Shown in pieces: positions 7,326 to 15,698 of a stretch of 60,521 nucleotides of DNA (within the stretch, counting starts at the first letter, position 1; each line of letters begins with the position of its first letter). A program made the position numbers and the translations under genes. This DNA is from Haemophilus paracuniculus (GTDB lineage Bacteria; Pseudomonadota; Gammaproteobacteria; Enterobacterales; Pasteurellaceae), in assembly GCF_002015115.1 (NCBI RefSeq), contig NZ_MUYA01000012.1, positions 1-60,521 on the forward strand. The letters are read 5' to 3'. The notes below the pieces were generated by a model. It did not search any database. It had not been told where the DNA came from and saw only the letters and a program-made list of their open reading frames with translations.

Positions 7326-8189
7326 CTACTTCCACCCCTTCGCCTTGCAAATCAGGTCGTAGGCGGCTTGGATTTGTTGGGCTTTTTCTTTTGCGACTTC
7401 CATCATTTCAGGCGGTAAGCCTTTGGCGACCAATTTGTCGGGGTGGTGTTCGTTCATTAGCTTGCGATAAGCCCGTTTGACGGTGTTTTGCTCGTCCGAA
7501 GCCGTTACGCCTAAGACGCTGTATGCGTCATCAAGGCTTGGGCGACTTGGCTGGCGATAACCGCCGCCGCTGTATCCGCCCTGCGATTGTTGCTGATAGG
7601 CTTGTTCAAATTCTTGCTGATAGTAGCCCGAGCGGAAACGTTGTGCCGCCATTACCATTGCGATCATCTGCTCAAATTGAGGGCGTGAAATGCCTAGGGT
7701 TTCGGCGATAGTGAATAAAATCCGTTGTTCCGATTGGTCGAGCTGTCCGTCCTGTAACGCCACCTGCATTTGCACTTCCACGAAGAAACGCAGTAGGTCT
7801 TGGCGTTGTCCGCACGCCTCACGAAATTCGCTGATCACTTGGCGAATCGGGAAATCTGCCTCTTTACCGAGGGTGAACGCCTGTTGTGCCTGTTGTTGGG
7901 CTTGGCTATCCAACTGCAAACGGCTCATCAACTGGCGAGCGAGCTGAATATCCTGCTCGGTTACCCGTCCTTTGGCTTTGGCGAGATGCCCCATTACCGC
8001 AAAAGTGGTTTGGGTAAAGAGGGATTGACGGGTCAATTTCTTGCCGAAAAAGCTGGATTTGACCGAACCCAGTTCATAGAGCTTTTTATCCGCCCAATGC
8101 CCTGCGATCACGCCCAAAATCCCCCCGAAAAAACCGCCGAGCAGTTTGTAACCTAAGAAAAAACCAATCAGTTTACCGACAAATTGCAT
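7326..8189 (-). CDS. djlA: Co-chaperone DjlA
   Basis: A membrane-anchored DnaJ-domain co-chaperone that stimulates DnaK. The 287-residue protein has a single glycine-rich membrane segment at the extreme N terminus (about residues 5-30), a central TerB-like helical domain (about 55-185), a Q/G/Y-rich linker (about 190-220) and a C-terminal J domain (about 221-285) with the essential HPD in NEHHPDKL. The N-out topology with a cytoplasmic J domain is known for the family. Length is close to E. coli DjlA (271). Confidence 0.93.
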   Translation of the reverse strand: MQFVGKLIGFFLGYKLLGGFFGGILGVIAGHWADKKLYELGSVKSSFFGKKLTRQSLFTQTTFAVMGHLAKAKGRVTEQDIQLARQLMSRLQLDSQAQQQAQQAFTLGKEADFPIRQVISEFREACGQRQDLLRFFVEVQMQVALQDGQLDQSEQRILFTIAETLGISRPQFEQMIAMVMAAQRFRSGYYQQEFEQAYQQQSQGGYSGGGYRQPSRPSLDDAYSVLGVTASDEQNTVKRAYRKLMNEHHPDKLVAKGLPPEMMEVAKEKAQQIQAAYDLICKAKGWK

Positions 8190-8251
8190 ATTTCTTCCTT
8201 TTTAAATCAAGATTAAACGCTGAATAGACCTTGCCTATTCTCGAAAATTCC

Positions 8252-9571
8252 CTACCCCTTGCAAAACAGCAAAATCGATTCCAAATGCCCCGTGTGGGGG
8301 AACATATCGATCATCGCCACTTTGTTGAGAAAGTAGCCTTTTTCCACCAATTTTTGTGCATCTCGCACCAAAGTGGCAGGGTTGCAAGAGACATAAACGA
8401 TCCGCTCGGGATTGAGTTCGCAAAGGTGATCCAAGGCAAAATAAGCCCCATTGCGAGCAGGATCGAGCAAAATTTTATTGAACGACTCTGCCGCCCATTC
8501 CTTATCCACAAAGGATTCATCAAGGTTGGTCTGATAAAAATTTACATTTTTCAGACCGCTTGTAACGGCATTTTGGTGAGCCTGTGCCACCATTTCCGCC
8601 ACGCCCTCAACCCCGACCACATAGCCCGCTCGTTGGGCGATTGGCAGGGTGAAATTGCCCATTCCACAAAAGAGATCTAACACTCGATCCTGCGGTTGCA
8701 GATCAAGCCATTGCAAGGCGTGATCGACCATTTTGTGATTGAGTTCGCCGTTGATCTGAATAAAATCCCGCACTGAAAACGCCAATTTCAAGCCGTGAAT
8801 GTGGTAATAGGGCAATTCCCCCGACCAATGTTCGATCCGATCTTCCTCACACATCACAAACAAGCTCAAATGGTAGTGGCGAGCGAATGTCAATAATCGT
8901 TCCTGATCCGCTTCATTAACCGCCCCCAAATGGCGTAACAGCAGGACGATGGTGTTATCCGCTTGCACCAATTCGATATGCCCCAGCCGTTTTTTCTGTT
9001 GCCATTCTGAAAGCAAATTTTGCAGAGCAGGCAACAAAGCGGAAAGGGGGTCGGCAAGCACTTCGCATTGTGCAAGGGGGATGATTTGCTGCGAATTTTG
9101 CTGACGAAAACCAAGGCTAACCTGTTGATTTTGCACGGAAATGCTCAATCTCGCACGGCGGCGATAGCCCTTGTCTCGCCCGACAATCATCGGCTCAAAT
9201 TGGATCGGCTTGCTTTGAAATTTTTGTAGCCGTTGGAAAAGTGCCTGCTGTTTCGTTTCCCGTTGCAAATCAAGGGGAATATGCTGCATTTGGCAACCGC
9301 CACATTTGCCGTAAAGTTCACAGCTCGGCGTTTGGCGAAGGGGGGATTTTTTCAAAAACCGTACCGCTTGCCCTCGCCCATATTGGCGTTTTTCGTCCAA
9401 AATGCGGATTTCCACTTCCTCACTCGGCAGGGCATTTTCAATAAACCACGTTTTACCCTGATGTTTTGCCACGCCTAGCCCTTGATAGTCCAGCCCCTCA
9501 ATCAAAAATGGCTGACAAGCGGTCGGTTTCGCCGTTTTTTTCGCTTTTTTCTCAGAATAAAAAATCGCCAT
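8252..9571 (-). CDS. rlmD: 23S rRNA (uracil(1939)-C5)-methyltransferase RlmD
   Basis: A SAM-dependent, iron-sulfur-containing methyltransferase that makes m5U1939 in 23S rRNA. The 439-residue protein has an N-terminal TRAM-like domain (about residues 15-75), a cluster-binding C-x5-C-x2-C (SCELYGKCGGCQ) near residue 84, and a SAM-binding DLFCGMGNFTLP. The catalytic cysteine lies in VSCNPATL. It sits 5 bases after ruvB on the same strand, so it may be transcribed with ruvAB. Confidence 0.95.
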   Translation of the reverse strand: MAIFYSEKKAKKTAKPTACQPFLIEGLDYQGLGVAKHQGKTWFIENALPSEEVEIRILDEKRQYGRGQAVRFLKKSPLRQTPSCELYGKCGGCQMQHIPLDLQRETKQQALFQRLQKFQSKPIQFEPMIVGRDKGYRRRARLSISVQNQQVSLGFRQQNSQQIIPLAQCEVLADPLSALLPALQNLLSEWQQKKRLGHIELVQADNTIVLLLRHLGAVNEADQERLLTFARHYHLSLFVMCEEDRIEHWSGELPYYHIHGLKLAFSVRDFIQINGELNHKMVDHALQWLDLQPQDRVLDLFCGMGNFTLPIAQRAGYVVGVEGVAEMVAQAHQNAVTSGLKNVNFYQTNLDESFVDKEWAAESFNKILLDPARNGAYFALDHLCELNPERIVYVSCNPATLVRDAQKLVEKGYFLNKVAMIDMFPHTGHLESILLFCKG

Positions 9572-9576
9572 TTTGC

Positions 9577-10578
9577 CTAGCCTTGCGAAAAACCGAAATG
9601 GGCGTAAGTGCGAGCGGTTGCCACTCGCCCCCTTGGGGTGCGTTGCAAAAAGCCCTGCTGGATCAAAAACGGCTCTAACACATCTTCAATGGTTTCCCGC
9701 TCTTCGCCAATGGCGGCGGCGAGGTTGTCCAGCCCCACGGGCCCGCCGTCAAAGCGTTCGATAATCGCCAACAGCAATTTGACATCCATAAAATCAAAGC
9801 CTTCTGCATCGACATCGAGCATTGTGAGGGCTTGTTTGGCGATCTCGGACGAAATCACACCGCCATTTTTAACATCGGCATAATCTCGCACTCGGCGAAG
9901 CAGGCGGTTGGCGATCCGTGGCGTGCCACGGGAACGACGGGCGATTTCAAACGCCCCGTCCGCCGATAAATTCAGATTCAAACAACTGGCACTACGGCTG
10001 ACAATCGAGGTTAAATCTTCCACCGTGTAAAATTCGAGGCGTTGCACAATCCCAAACCGATCTCGCAACGGCGATGTGAGCGATCCCGCTCGGGTGGTCG
10101 CCCCCACTAACGTGAACGGCGGCAGATCGAGCTTGATCGAGCGTGCCGCTGGACCTTCGCCGATCATAATGTCGAGCTGATAATCTTCCATTGCAGGATA
10201 CAGCACTTCCTCAATCGCGGGCGACAAGCGGTGAATTTCGTCAATAAATAGCACATCGTAGGGTTCAAGGTTGGTCAGCATTGCGGCGAGATCGCCCGCT
10301 TTTTCTAGCACAGGCCCAGAGGTGGTGCGAATGTTTACCCCCATTTCATTCGCCACAATGTTGGCGAGGGTGGTTTTACCCAGCCCTGGGGGGCCGAAAA
10401 TCAACAGGTGATCGAGGGCTTCTTGGCGTAATTTCGCCGCCTTGATAAAAATTTCCATTTGCTCTCGCACCGAGGCTTGCCCCACATAATCGCTCAATAA
10501 TTTGGGGCGAATGGCACGGTCGATCACTTCCTCGTCCCGCTTCGGGCTGGCACTGATTATTCTGTCTGCTTCAATCAT
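9577..10578 (-). CDS. ruvB: Holliday junction branch-migration helicase RuvB
   Basis: The AAA+ motor of the RuvAB complex, which drives branch migration in recombinational repair. The 333-residue protein has Walker A GPPGLGKT at residues 62-69, Walker [10 protein letters not shown], sensor I GATTRAG with arginine, and a C-terminal winged helix ending near TPRGRVAT. It starts 4 bases after ruvA stops. ruvC is not adjacent in this window. Confidence 0.97.
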   Translation of the reverse strand: MIEADRIISASPKRDEEVIDRAIRPKLLSDYVGQASVREQMEIFIKAAKLRQEALDHLLIFGPPGLGKTTLANIVANEMGVNIRTTSGPVLEKAGDLAAMLTNLEPYDVLFIDEIHRLSPAIEEVLYPAMEDYQLDIMIGEGPAARSIKLDLPPFTLVGATTRAGSLTSPLRDRFGIVQRLEFYTVEDLTSIVSRSASCLNLNLSADGAFEIARRSRGTPRIANRLLRRVRDYADVKNGGVISSEIAKQALTMLDVDAEGFDFMDVKLLLAIIERFDGGPVGLDNLAAAIGEERETIEDVLEPFLIQQGFLQRTPRGRVATARTYAHFGFSQG

Positions 10579-10581
10579 TGT

Positions 10582-11190
10582 TTATAACGAATTTTTTAAG
10601 GCTTCGCGGATCAGCTGCTCGCTGGTTAAATCCGCTTTGTTCACTTTCTTGATCATTTTTTCCGCATCGCTTGGCTTGTAGCCGAGGGCGATTAGGGCTT
10701 CAACGGCTTCATCGCTCGGATCTGGCGTATTGCTCGCCACAATCCGACCGCTATTTGGCGTGTCATCAAACAGATCCGACTGTTCCAGCCCTTTGAATTT
10801 CCCTTTCAATTCCACCAACAAACGCTCGGCGGTTTTGCGACCGATCCCCGGGATTTTGGTTAATTTAGCAAGTTCTTCCTGCTCAACCGCGGTGGCAAAT
10901 TGCGACACCGACATCGCCGACAAAATCGCCAAGGCTAATTTGGGTCCGACACCGTTGGTTTTAATCAACTCTCGGAACAGGGTGCGATCCTGCTTTTGAG
11001 CAAAGCCAAATAAAAGGTGAGCGTCTTCTCGCACGACAAGGTGGGTAAATAAGGTGGTTGACTCGCCGACTTGGGGCAAACTGTAAAAACTGGTCATCGG
11101 CAAAAGTAATTCATATCCCACCCCTTGCACATCAAGCACCATTTCGGGCGGGGATTTTTCTAAAATAATTCCGTGTAAACGTCCGATCAT
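10582..11190 (-). CDS. ruvA: Holliday junction DNA-binding protein RuvA
   Basis: RuvA binds four-way junctions as a tetramer and loads RuvB. The 202-residue protein has the N-terminal OB-fold ([14 protein letters not shown]), two helix-hairpin-helix motifs ([12 protein letters not shown] and [16 protein letters not shown]), an acidic linker, and the C-terminal RuvB-binding helical domain ([20 protein letters not shown]). It is the first gene of ruvAB. A LexA-like box 45 bp upstream suggests SOS control, as in E. coli. Confidence 0.97.
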   Translation of the reverse strand: MIGRLHGIILEKSPPEMVLDVQGVGYELLLPMTSFYSLPQVGESTTLFTHLVVREDAHLLFGFAQKQDRTLFRELIKTNGVGPKLALAILSAMSVSQFATAVEQEELAKLTKIPGIGRKTAERLLVELKGKFKGLEQSDLFDDTPNSGRIVASNTPDPSDEAVEALIALGYKPSDAEKMIKKVNKADLTSEQLIREALKNSL

Positions 11191-11234
11191 TGTCTTTTCT
11201 CAATCATAAAAAATTAGCAAAGAATAACAGAAAA

Positions 11235-11250
11235 CTGGATAAAATAACAG
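11235..11250 (-). promoter_or_regulatory. LexA-like SOS box upstream of ruvAB
   Basis: CTGGATAAAATAACAG fits the LexA pattern CTG-N10-CAG with an all A/T/G interior and differs from the E. coli consensus CTGT-N8-ACAG at one conserved base. It lies 45 bp before ruvA, an operon that LexA controls in E. coli. Confidence 0.6.
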
Positions 11251-11280
11251 ATTTATTCTATACTTCGCCCCGTTCGTTAT

Positions 11281-11349
11281 TGAGAATTATTCTTATTTGT
11301 AAGTTTTTGTAAAGATAGTTGCACAAGTTTTTGCGAATTATTATCATTT
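11281..11349 (+). promoter_or_regulatory. Two Fur-like boxes and a sigma-70 promoter for a small RNA
   Basis: A promoter reads TTGCAC (11319-11324), a 17-base spacer, then TATCAT (11342-11347). GAATTATTATCATTT (11335-11349) covers the -10; its reverse complement matches the Fur 7-1-7 pattern TGATAATnATTATCA at about 12 of 14 positions. A second box, TGAGAATTATTCTTA (11281-11295), matches at about 11 of 14 and is a near-perfect palindrome. Fur with iron would be expected to block this promoter. Confidence 0.6.
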
Positions 11350-11353
11350 AGCC

Positions 11354-11425
11354 ACTTCAAAAATAATAGGTAATCACTCCAACTCTTTACGCTTCATTCC
11401 CCCACAAGATGAAGCGTTTTTTTTT
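11354..11425 (+). ncRNA. Candidate Fur-regulated small RNA
   Basis: Downstream of a well-formed promoter and no open reading frame, a stretch of about 72 bases ends in a strong intrinsic terminator: ACGCTTCAT (11389-11397) pairs with ATGAAGCGT (11409-11417) and is followed by nine Ts (11417-11425). The 5' part is unstructured and A/C-rich, as in Hfq-type base-pairing RNAs. The layout (Fur box on promoter, short transcript, terminator with U-run) is that of RyhB-like iron-sparing sRNAs; H. influenzae has one called HrrF. I cannot say whether this is its orthologue. Transcription and function are inferred. Confidence 0.6.
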
Positions 11426-11465
11426 GCTTAAATTTTCTTGCACCAAAATCGAAGAAAGATAAATC

Positions 11466-11674
11466 CCCGTCATTTTGCGTTGAGCGGTTTCGATGATTTC
11501 CTACTTTCTTTGCTTCGCCAAAGAAAGTAGGCAAAGAAAGGCGACCCCAGACATTTTGCTTTGTTTCGCTTGTTTCTAATTTCTACGGGCGATTTGTAAA
11601 CTCGCCAGCAAGCTGGCTCAAACAGTACAAATCACCCTTGAAATTAACGAAACCGCTCAACGCAAAATGATGGG
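11466..11674. repeat. Structured intergenic repeat, family A, copy 2, with inverted ends
   Basis: The body (11501-11674) matches the elements at 2846 and 27256. The first hairpin is CTACTTTCTTTG (11501-11512) with CAAAGAAAGTAG (11519-11530). The branched hairpin has outer arms GGGCGATTTGTA (11587-11598) and TACAAATCACCC (11626-11637) and inner arms GCCAGC/GCTGGC (11604-11617). Unlike the other copies, the final 27 bases (11648-11674) are repeated in inverted orientation at 11466-11492 with one mismatch, giving the element long terminal inverted repeats. It lies between the small RNA and tyrS. Confidence 0.85.
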
Positions 11675-11810
11675 AGAAACCATCCGAGCAATGATTTACG
11701 ATAATGGGGAAATCCGACAAAATTTTTCAAAATCCCACCCCTTGCAGCCCTAAACGCAAAAATTGTGGCATAATACCGCCATTTTTTCAGAAATAAGAAA
11801 AGGAAACGCA

Positions 11811-13001
11811 ATGACACAATCTGTTGAGGCGATCGTAGCAGAACTCAAACGTGGGGTTGAGGATATCTACTCGGAAGCCGATTTAATCGAAAAATTGAAA
11901 GAAAACCGTCCGCTTCGCATTAAATTGGGGGCTGACCCAACCGCCCCTGATATTCACTTGGGGCATACGGTGGTGTTGAATAAACTTCGCCAATTCCAAC
12001 AACTCGGACACGAAGTGATCTTCTTGATCGGTGATTTTACGGGAATGGTGGGCGATCCATCGGGCAAAAATACCACCCGTCCGCCGCTCACCCGTGAAGA
12101 TGTGTTGCGTAACGCCGAAACTTACAAAACCCAAATTTTCAAAATTCTTGATCCGCAAAAAACCCGCGTGGTGTTTAACTCGGAATGGCTCGGACAGCTT
12201 GGCACAGAAGGAATGATTCGCCTTGCATCAAACTACACCGTGGCGCGTATGCTGGAACGTGATGACTTCAAAAAACGTTTCGGCAACAATCAGCCGATTG
12301 CGATCCACGAATTTATCTACCCGCTTCTGCAAGGACACGACTCGGTCGCCCTGCAAGCGGACGTAGAATTAGGCGGTACTGACCAAACGTTCAACCTGTT
12401 AATCGGGCGTGAATTGCAAAAATCCGCAGGGCAAAAACCGCAAGTGGCGATCACGCTACCATTACTCGAAGGCTTAGACGGCGAGAAAAAAATGTCGAAA
12501 TCCCTCGGCAACTATATCGGAGTGTCGGAAGCCCCGAGCGAGATATTTGGTAAAGTGATGTCGATTTCAGACGAATTGATGTGGCGTTGGTATGATTTGC
12601 TTTCGTTCCGTTCGTTGGAAGAAATCGCTCAACTGAAAACCGATGTGGCGAACGGCAAAAATCCGCGTGATGTGAAAATTCTGTTGGCGAAAGAGATCAT
12701 CGCCCGTTTCCACAGCGAAGCCGACGCCGATGCCGCCGAGCAAGAGTTTATCAACCGCTTCCAAAAAGGGGCGATGCCAGACGAAATGCCTGAATTTACC
12801 TTTGAGGGCGAGATTGGCATTGCGACCTTACTCAAAGAAGCAGGCTTAGTGCCAACCACTTCGGAATCGATCCGCTCGGCACAGCAAGGTGGCGTGCGAA
12901 TTGACGGCGAGAAGATCGAAGATGTCCGCCAAAATGCTCAAAAAGGGACTTTTGTTTATCAAGTGGGTAAACGCAAGTTTGCGAGGATTACAGTTAAATA
13001 A
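11811..13001 (+). CDS. tyrS: Tyrosyl-tRNA synthetase
   Basis: A class I aminoacyl-tRNA synthetase that charges tRNA-Tyr. The 396-residue product has the HIGH-type motif HLGH near residue 50, the KMSKS loop ([12 protein letters not shown]) near 230, the tyrosine-binding [12 protein letters not shown] region, and a C-terminal S4-like RNA-binding domain ([11 protein letters not shown] near 365). The length matches the shorter TyrRS type of H. influenzae. An in-frame ATG-free extension to 11763 exists, but the ATG at 11811 follows AAGGAAA and is the family start. Confidence 0.97.
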   Translation: MTQSVEAIVAELKRGVEDIYSEADLIEKLKENRPLRIKLGADPTAPDIHLGHTVVLNKLRQFQQLGHEVIFLIGDFTGMVGDPSGKNTTRPPLTREDVLRNAETYKTQIFKILDPQKTRVVFNSEWLGQLGTEGMIRLASNYTVARMLERDDFKKRFGNNQPIAIHEFIYPLLQGHDSVALQADVELGGTDQTFNLLIGRELQKSAGQKPQVAITLPLLEGLDGEKKMSKSLGNYIGVSEAPSEIFGKVMSISDELMWRWYDLLSFRSLEEIAQLKTDVANGKNPRDVKILLAKEIIARFHSEADADAAEQEFINRFQKGAMPDEMPEFTFEGEIGIATLLKEAGLVPTTSESIRSAQQGGVRIDGEKIEDVRQNAQKGTFVYQVGKRKFARITVK

Positions 13002-13035
13002 GTAAAAATTGGCGGAAATCCGACCGCTTGTTTGA

Positions 13036-13377
13036 TTATTTAATCCCTAACAACGCCCCAATCTTCGCTTTCATTTCAGCGAGGGCTTGGGGTGAAATTT
13101 TACCTTTCCATTCCGCCTTTCTCACACGCCAATCCAAACTTTTCACTTGATCGGACAGTGCAACATTACGCGGCTTTCCCTCAATTTCCACCTCAAAAGG
13201 ATAGCCTTTGATTTTGGTGGTAAGCGGGCAGCAAATCAACAAACTGGTCGCATCATTGTAAATCGCAGGCGTAAGCACCACCGCAGGACGATGCCCTGCC
13301 TGTTCGTGTCCTGCTTGCGGGTCGAAATTCAACCAAATAATATCGCCGACATCGGGAATGTAGTTTTGATCCTTCAT
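13036..13377 (-). CDS. mazF: mRNA interferase toxin MazF
   Basis: A sequence-specific endoribonuclease of the MazF/PemK family. The 113-residue protein follows E. coli MazF closely: YIPDVGDIIWLNFDP, the EQAGHRPAVVL motif with the catalytic arginine region, PLTTKIKGYPFEVE, and ALSDQVKSLDWR. Its ATG overlaps the mazE stop in an ATGA, so translation is coupled to the antitoxin. It lies convergent to tyrS. In this family the toxin is normally held inactive by MazE. Confidence 0.95.
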   Translation of the reverse strand: MKDQNYIPDVGDIIWLNFDPQAGHEQAGHRPAVVLTPAIYNDATSLLICCPLTTKIKGYPFEVEIEGKPRNVALSDQVKSLDWRVRKAEWKGKISPQALAEMKAKIGALLGIK

Positions 13378-13616
13378 ACTTCATTCCCCACCACTTGCCC
13401 TGTTGAAACTTCGGAATGCAGATTATCAGGCGTAATTTGGGCCACTAAATCTTGTAATTGGTAGCTATTTGCTGGGCGAATCGGCTCAATCACAATTTTG
13501 CCATTTTCCGCTCGAATATCGACCAAATGTTCCGCTTGAATCGCCAGCGTATCCAAAATCATTGACGGAATCCGCACGCCAACGCTATTCCCCCATTTTT
13601 TTACGGTTACTTGCAT
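13374..13616 (-). CDS. mazE: Antitoxin MazE (AbrB-like)
   Basis: An 80-residue antitoxin with the N-terminal swapped-hairpin (AbrB/SpoVT) DNA-binding domain, MQVTVKKWGNSVGVRIP, and a disordered acidic C-terminal tail that would wrap around MazF. The start at 13616 follows GAGGAAA; the in-frame extension upstream runs through the promoter and is not coding. It precedes and overlaps mazF by 4 bases. It should repress its own promoter through the palindrome at 13649-13663. Confidence 0.93.
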   Translation of the reverse strand: MQVTVKKWGNSVGVRIPSMILDTLAIQAEHLVDIRAENGKIVIEPIRPANSYQLQDLVAQITPDNLHSEVSTGQVVGNEV

Positions 13617-13647
13617 CTTTGGTTTTCCTCTCGTGAATTTACTAAAA

Positions 13648-13676
13648 ATTATACAATGTATAACTATTATTGCCAA
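13648..13676 (-). promoter_or_regulatory. mazEF promoter and operator
   Basis: On the minus strand TTGGCA (13671-13676) is followed by a 17-base spacer and a perfect TATAAT (13648-13653). The palindrome TTATACAATGTATAA (13649-13663) overlaps the -10 and is the natural candidate for MazE-MazF autoregulation. Confidence 0.75.
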
Positions 13677-13723
13677 AATTTTTCATAATCCCACCCCTTG
13701 CAGGATATTTCCCCCTCGTTTTC

Positions 13724-13752
13724 TTTCCATTTCTCGTCAATAAACGTATAAT
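13724..13752 (+). promoter_or_regulatory. Candidate ribF promoter
   Basis: A perfect TATAAT (13747-13752) lies 33 bases before ribF, with a weak -35 TTTCCA (13724-13729) at 17 bases. The -10 is convincing and the -35 is not. Confidence 0.4.
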
Positions 13753-13784
13753 CGGCACAATTTTTTTCAAATTTTTAAAACGCA

Positions 13785-14756
13785 ATGCAACTGATCCGTG
13801 GCTTTCACAATTTGGCTCGTCATCACGCCCTCAAAAACGGGTGCGTGCTGAGCATTGGTAATTTTGACGGGGTGCATTGCGGACATCAAAACATTCTGAG
13901 CCGTTTGTGCGACAAGGCGTTGGAACTGAATTTGCCTTCGGTCGTGATGTTATTTGAACCGCAACCTCGCGAATTTTTTGCTAAAATTTGCGAAAATCCT
14001 ACCCCTTGCAAAGTGCCAGCTCGCCTAATGCGGCTGCGTGATAAGCTGGCGGCGTTGGCGAATGAGGGGGTGGATTATGTGTTGTGCGTCCGTTTTAATC
14101 AGGCGTTTGCCTCGCTCTCGCCCGATGCCTTTATTGAGGATTTGTTGGTAAAACAACTTAATGTGCGATATTTGAGCGTGGGCGATGATTTTCATTTTGG
14201 GGCGAACCGTGCGGGTAATTTCGAGACCTTACGCAATGCGGGGCTGAAATATCGTTTTGCGGTGGAAGATAGCCATACGCTGAGTTTTGCAGCTCAACGG
14301 GTCAGCAGTTCGCTGATTCGTGAGGCGTTGCAGCGAGATGATCTCGCCCTCGCTGAACAGCTTCTCGGTAGACCTTATTCGATCCGTGGGCGAGTGGCTC
14401 ACGGCAATAAATTGGGGCGAACCATTGGCTTCCCCACGGCGAACATTATGCTCAACCGCCTTGTTACCCCGATTCAAGGGGTGTATGCGGTGCAAATCCG
14501 CACAGCAAGCGGTCTGTTTAACGGCATTGCTAATGTCGGCAACCGCCCGACCATCAACGGCACAAAGCCCTTGTTAGAAGTGCATATTTTCGACTTCAAC
14601 CAAACGATTTATGGCGAAGCAATTGAAGTGATTTTTCGGCATAAAATTCGCAATGAGGTGAAATTCCCGAATTTTGAGGCGTTGAAGCAGCAAATTGAAC
14701 AAGATTACCAACAAGCGGTGAGATTTTTTGAGGAATTGGCAAATGAGATTAAGTGA
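13785..14756 (+). CDS. ribF: Bifunctional riboflavin kinase / FAD synthetase RibF
   Basis: RibF phosphorylates riboflavin to FMN and adenylates FMN to FAD. The 323-residue protein has the N-terminal nucleotidyltransferase domain (SIGNFDGVHCGHQ, with HxGH-type motif; ISSSLIR-like VSSSLIREAL) and the C-terminal flavokinase domain (GRVAHGNKLGRTIGFPTANI; GIANVGNRPTI; LEVHIFDF). An uptake sequence lies within the coding region near 13980-14010. In E. coli ribF is followed directly by ileS; here two AT-rich genes intervene. Confidence 0.97.
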   Translation: MQLIRGFHNLARHHALKNGCVLSIGNFDGVHCGHQNILSRLCDKALELNLPSVVMLFEPQPREFFAKICENPTPCKVPARLMRLRDKLAALANEGVDYVLCVRFNQAFASLSPDAFIEDLLVKQLNVRYLSVGDDFHFGANRAGNFETLRNAGLKYRFAVEDSHTLSFAAQRVSSSLIREALQRDDLALAEQLLGRPYSIRGRVAHGNKLGRTIGFPTANIMLNRLVTPIQGVYAVQIRTASGLFNGIANVGNRPTINGTKPLLEVHIFDFNQTIYGEAIEVIFRHKIRNEVKFPNFEALKQQIEQDYQQAVRFFEELANEIK

Positions 14757-15024
14757 AGAAAGAAAACAGCAAATTTTAAAAAGTTTAAAAGAAGATTACG
14801 TCCCTTTTAGTGATGTTTTTCACGAGATTTGTGCGGATACAGTCGCAGATATGATGATGACAGGGGCTTTATCCACAGAAGAAGGGCGAAATGATAAAAA
14901 TAAATTAAATCATTTAAAACATCGTTATTTTAATCTTGTACCAGAAAATTACACAAAAGCGATCCCTGTTATTGAAGATGTATTAACCTTGCAGGAAAAA
15001 TATCAAACATTGCGTTTTGGGTAA
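14743..15024 (+). CDS. Putative antitoxin partner of the zeta-type toxin
   Basis: A 93-residue, mostly helical, charged protein that I do not recognise as a characterised antitoxin. The ATG at 14743 lies inside the end of ribF (14-base overlap), and its stop is 4 bases before the ATG of the zeta-toxin gene. Small size, position immediately upstream of a zeta kinase and the shared AT-rich composition suggest it is the antitoxin. In classical systems epsilon or PezA plays this part, but I see no clear epsilon-like or helix-turn-helix signature. Function is inferred from position only. Confidence 0.6.
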   Translation: MRLSEERKQQILKSLKEDYVPFSDVFHEICADTVADMMMTGALSTEEGRNDKNKLNHLKHRYFNLVPENYTKAIPVIEDVLTLQEKYQTLRFG

Positions 15025-15028
15025 TAAA

Positions 15029-15685
15029 ATGGCAAAAGATATAAAACCAACTGATGAGCAAGTTGCGATTATTTTTAATGAAATCGTAAGGCAATATCAT
15101 CTTTACCCTAATAACAAACCAAAAGTTTTAATTGTTTCAGGGGTAAGTGGCAGTGGTAAATCAACCTTTATTACAGCATTATTAGAAAGAAATAGTTTAA
15201 ATTTCTTCCCTATTCAAGCTGATGACTATCGTAAGTTACACCCTAAAATTCGAGAATTTAAAGAAAAATATGGCTTTGATGAGGCTCATAAAAAAACAGG
15301 CAATTTCGCTCATCGATTTGCGACTGAACTATTAAATGAAACAGTGAAGAAAGGATTGAATATTTTATATGAAACAACTTTTGGAAATATAGAGACAGCA
15401 AATAATCTTATTCATTTTTTCAAAGAGAAAAAATATGAAATAAATATTATTGCCTTGCCTTCAAACGTTGAATTAAGTATCGAACGAAACAAAATTCGTT
15501 ACCAAGAAAAAATTCTCGCACAAAGTTCATTACCAAGAATTGTTGAAAGAGAAGTGATTGAACGAATGGCTGTAAATTATTCACAGTGTATTGCTCAATT
15601 AAAAGCAGATAAGCAGATTAACTTGTTTGAAATGCAAAATATTTCAAATACCCAAGCAATCTTAGAAAAGATTTTAGATATCTAA
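15029..15685 (+). CDS. Zeta-toxin-family kinase
   Basis: A 218-residue P-loop protein with Walker A GVSGSGKS at residues 38-45. Zeta-like features follow in order: ADDYRKLHP (substrate-binding D/R and HP), a conserved YETTFGN, and the later [10 protein letters not shown] helix with arginines for phosphate binding. Zeta/PezT toxins phosphorylate UDP-N-acetylglucosamine and block cell wall synthesis; related kinases have other substrates, so the target here is not certain. The start at 15029 follows the antitoxin stop by 4 bases; an alternative TTG lies at 15017. The pair is AT-rich compared with ribF and ileS, suggesting acquisition by transfer. Confidence 0.8.
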   Translation: MAKDIKPTDEQVAIIFNEIVRQYHLYPNNKPKVLIVSGVSGSGKSTFITALLERNSLNFFPIQADDYRKLHPKIREFKEKYGFDEAHKKTGNFAHRFATELLNETVKKGLNILYETTFGNIETANNLIHFFKEKKYEINIIALPSNVELSIERNKIRYQEKILAQSSLPRIVEREVIERMAVNYSQCIAQLKADKQINLFEMQNISNTQAILEKILDI

Positions 15686-15698
15686 ATGGAAGCAAAAA

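Noticed and set aside
14743..15685. Prophage or integrative element around the zeta module
   Set aside because: Only two genes are foreign-looking; no integrase, att repeats or phage genes between ribF and ileS.
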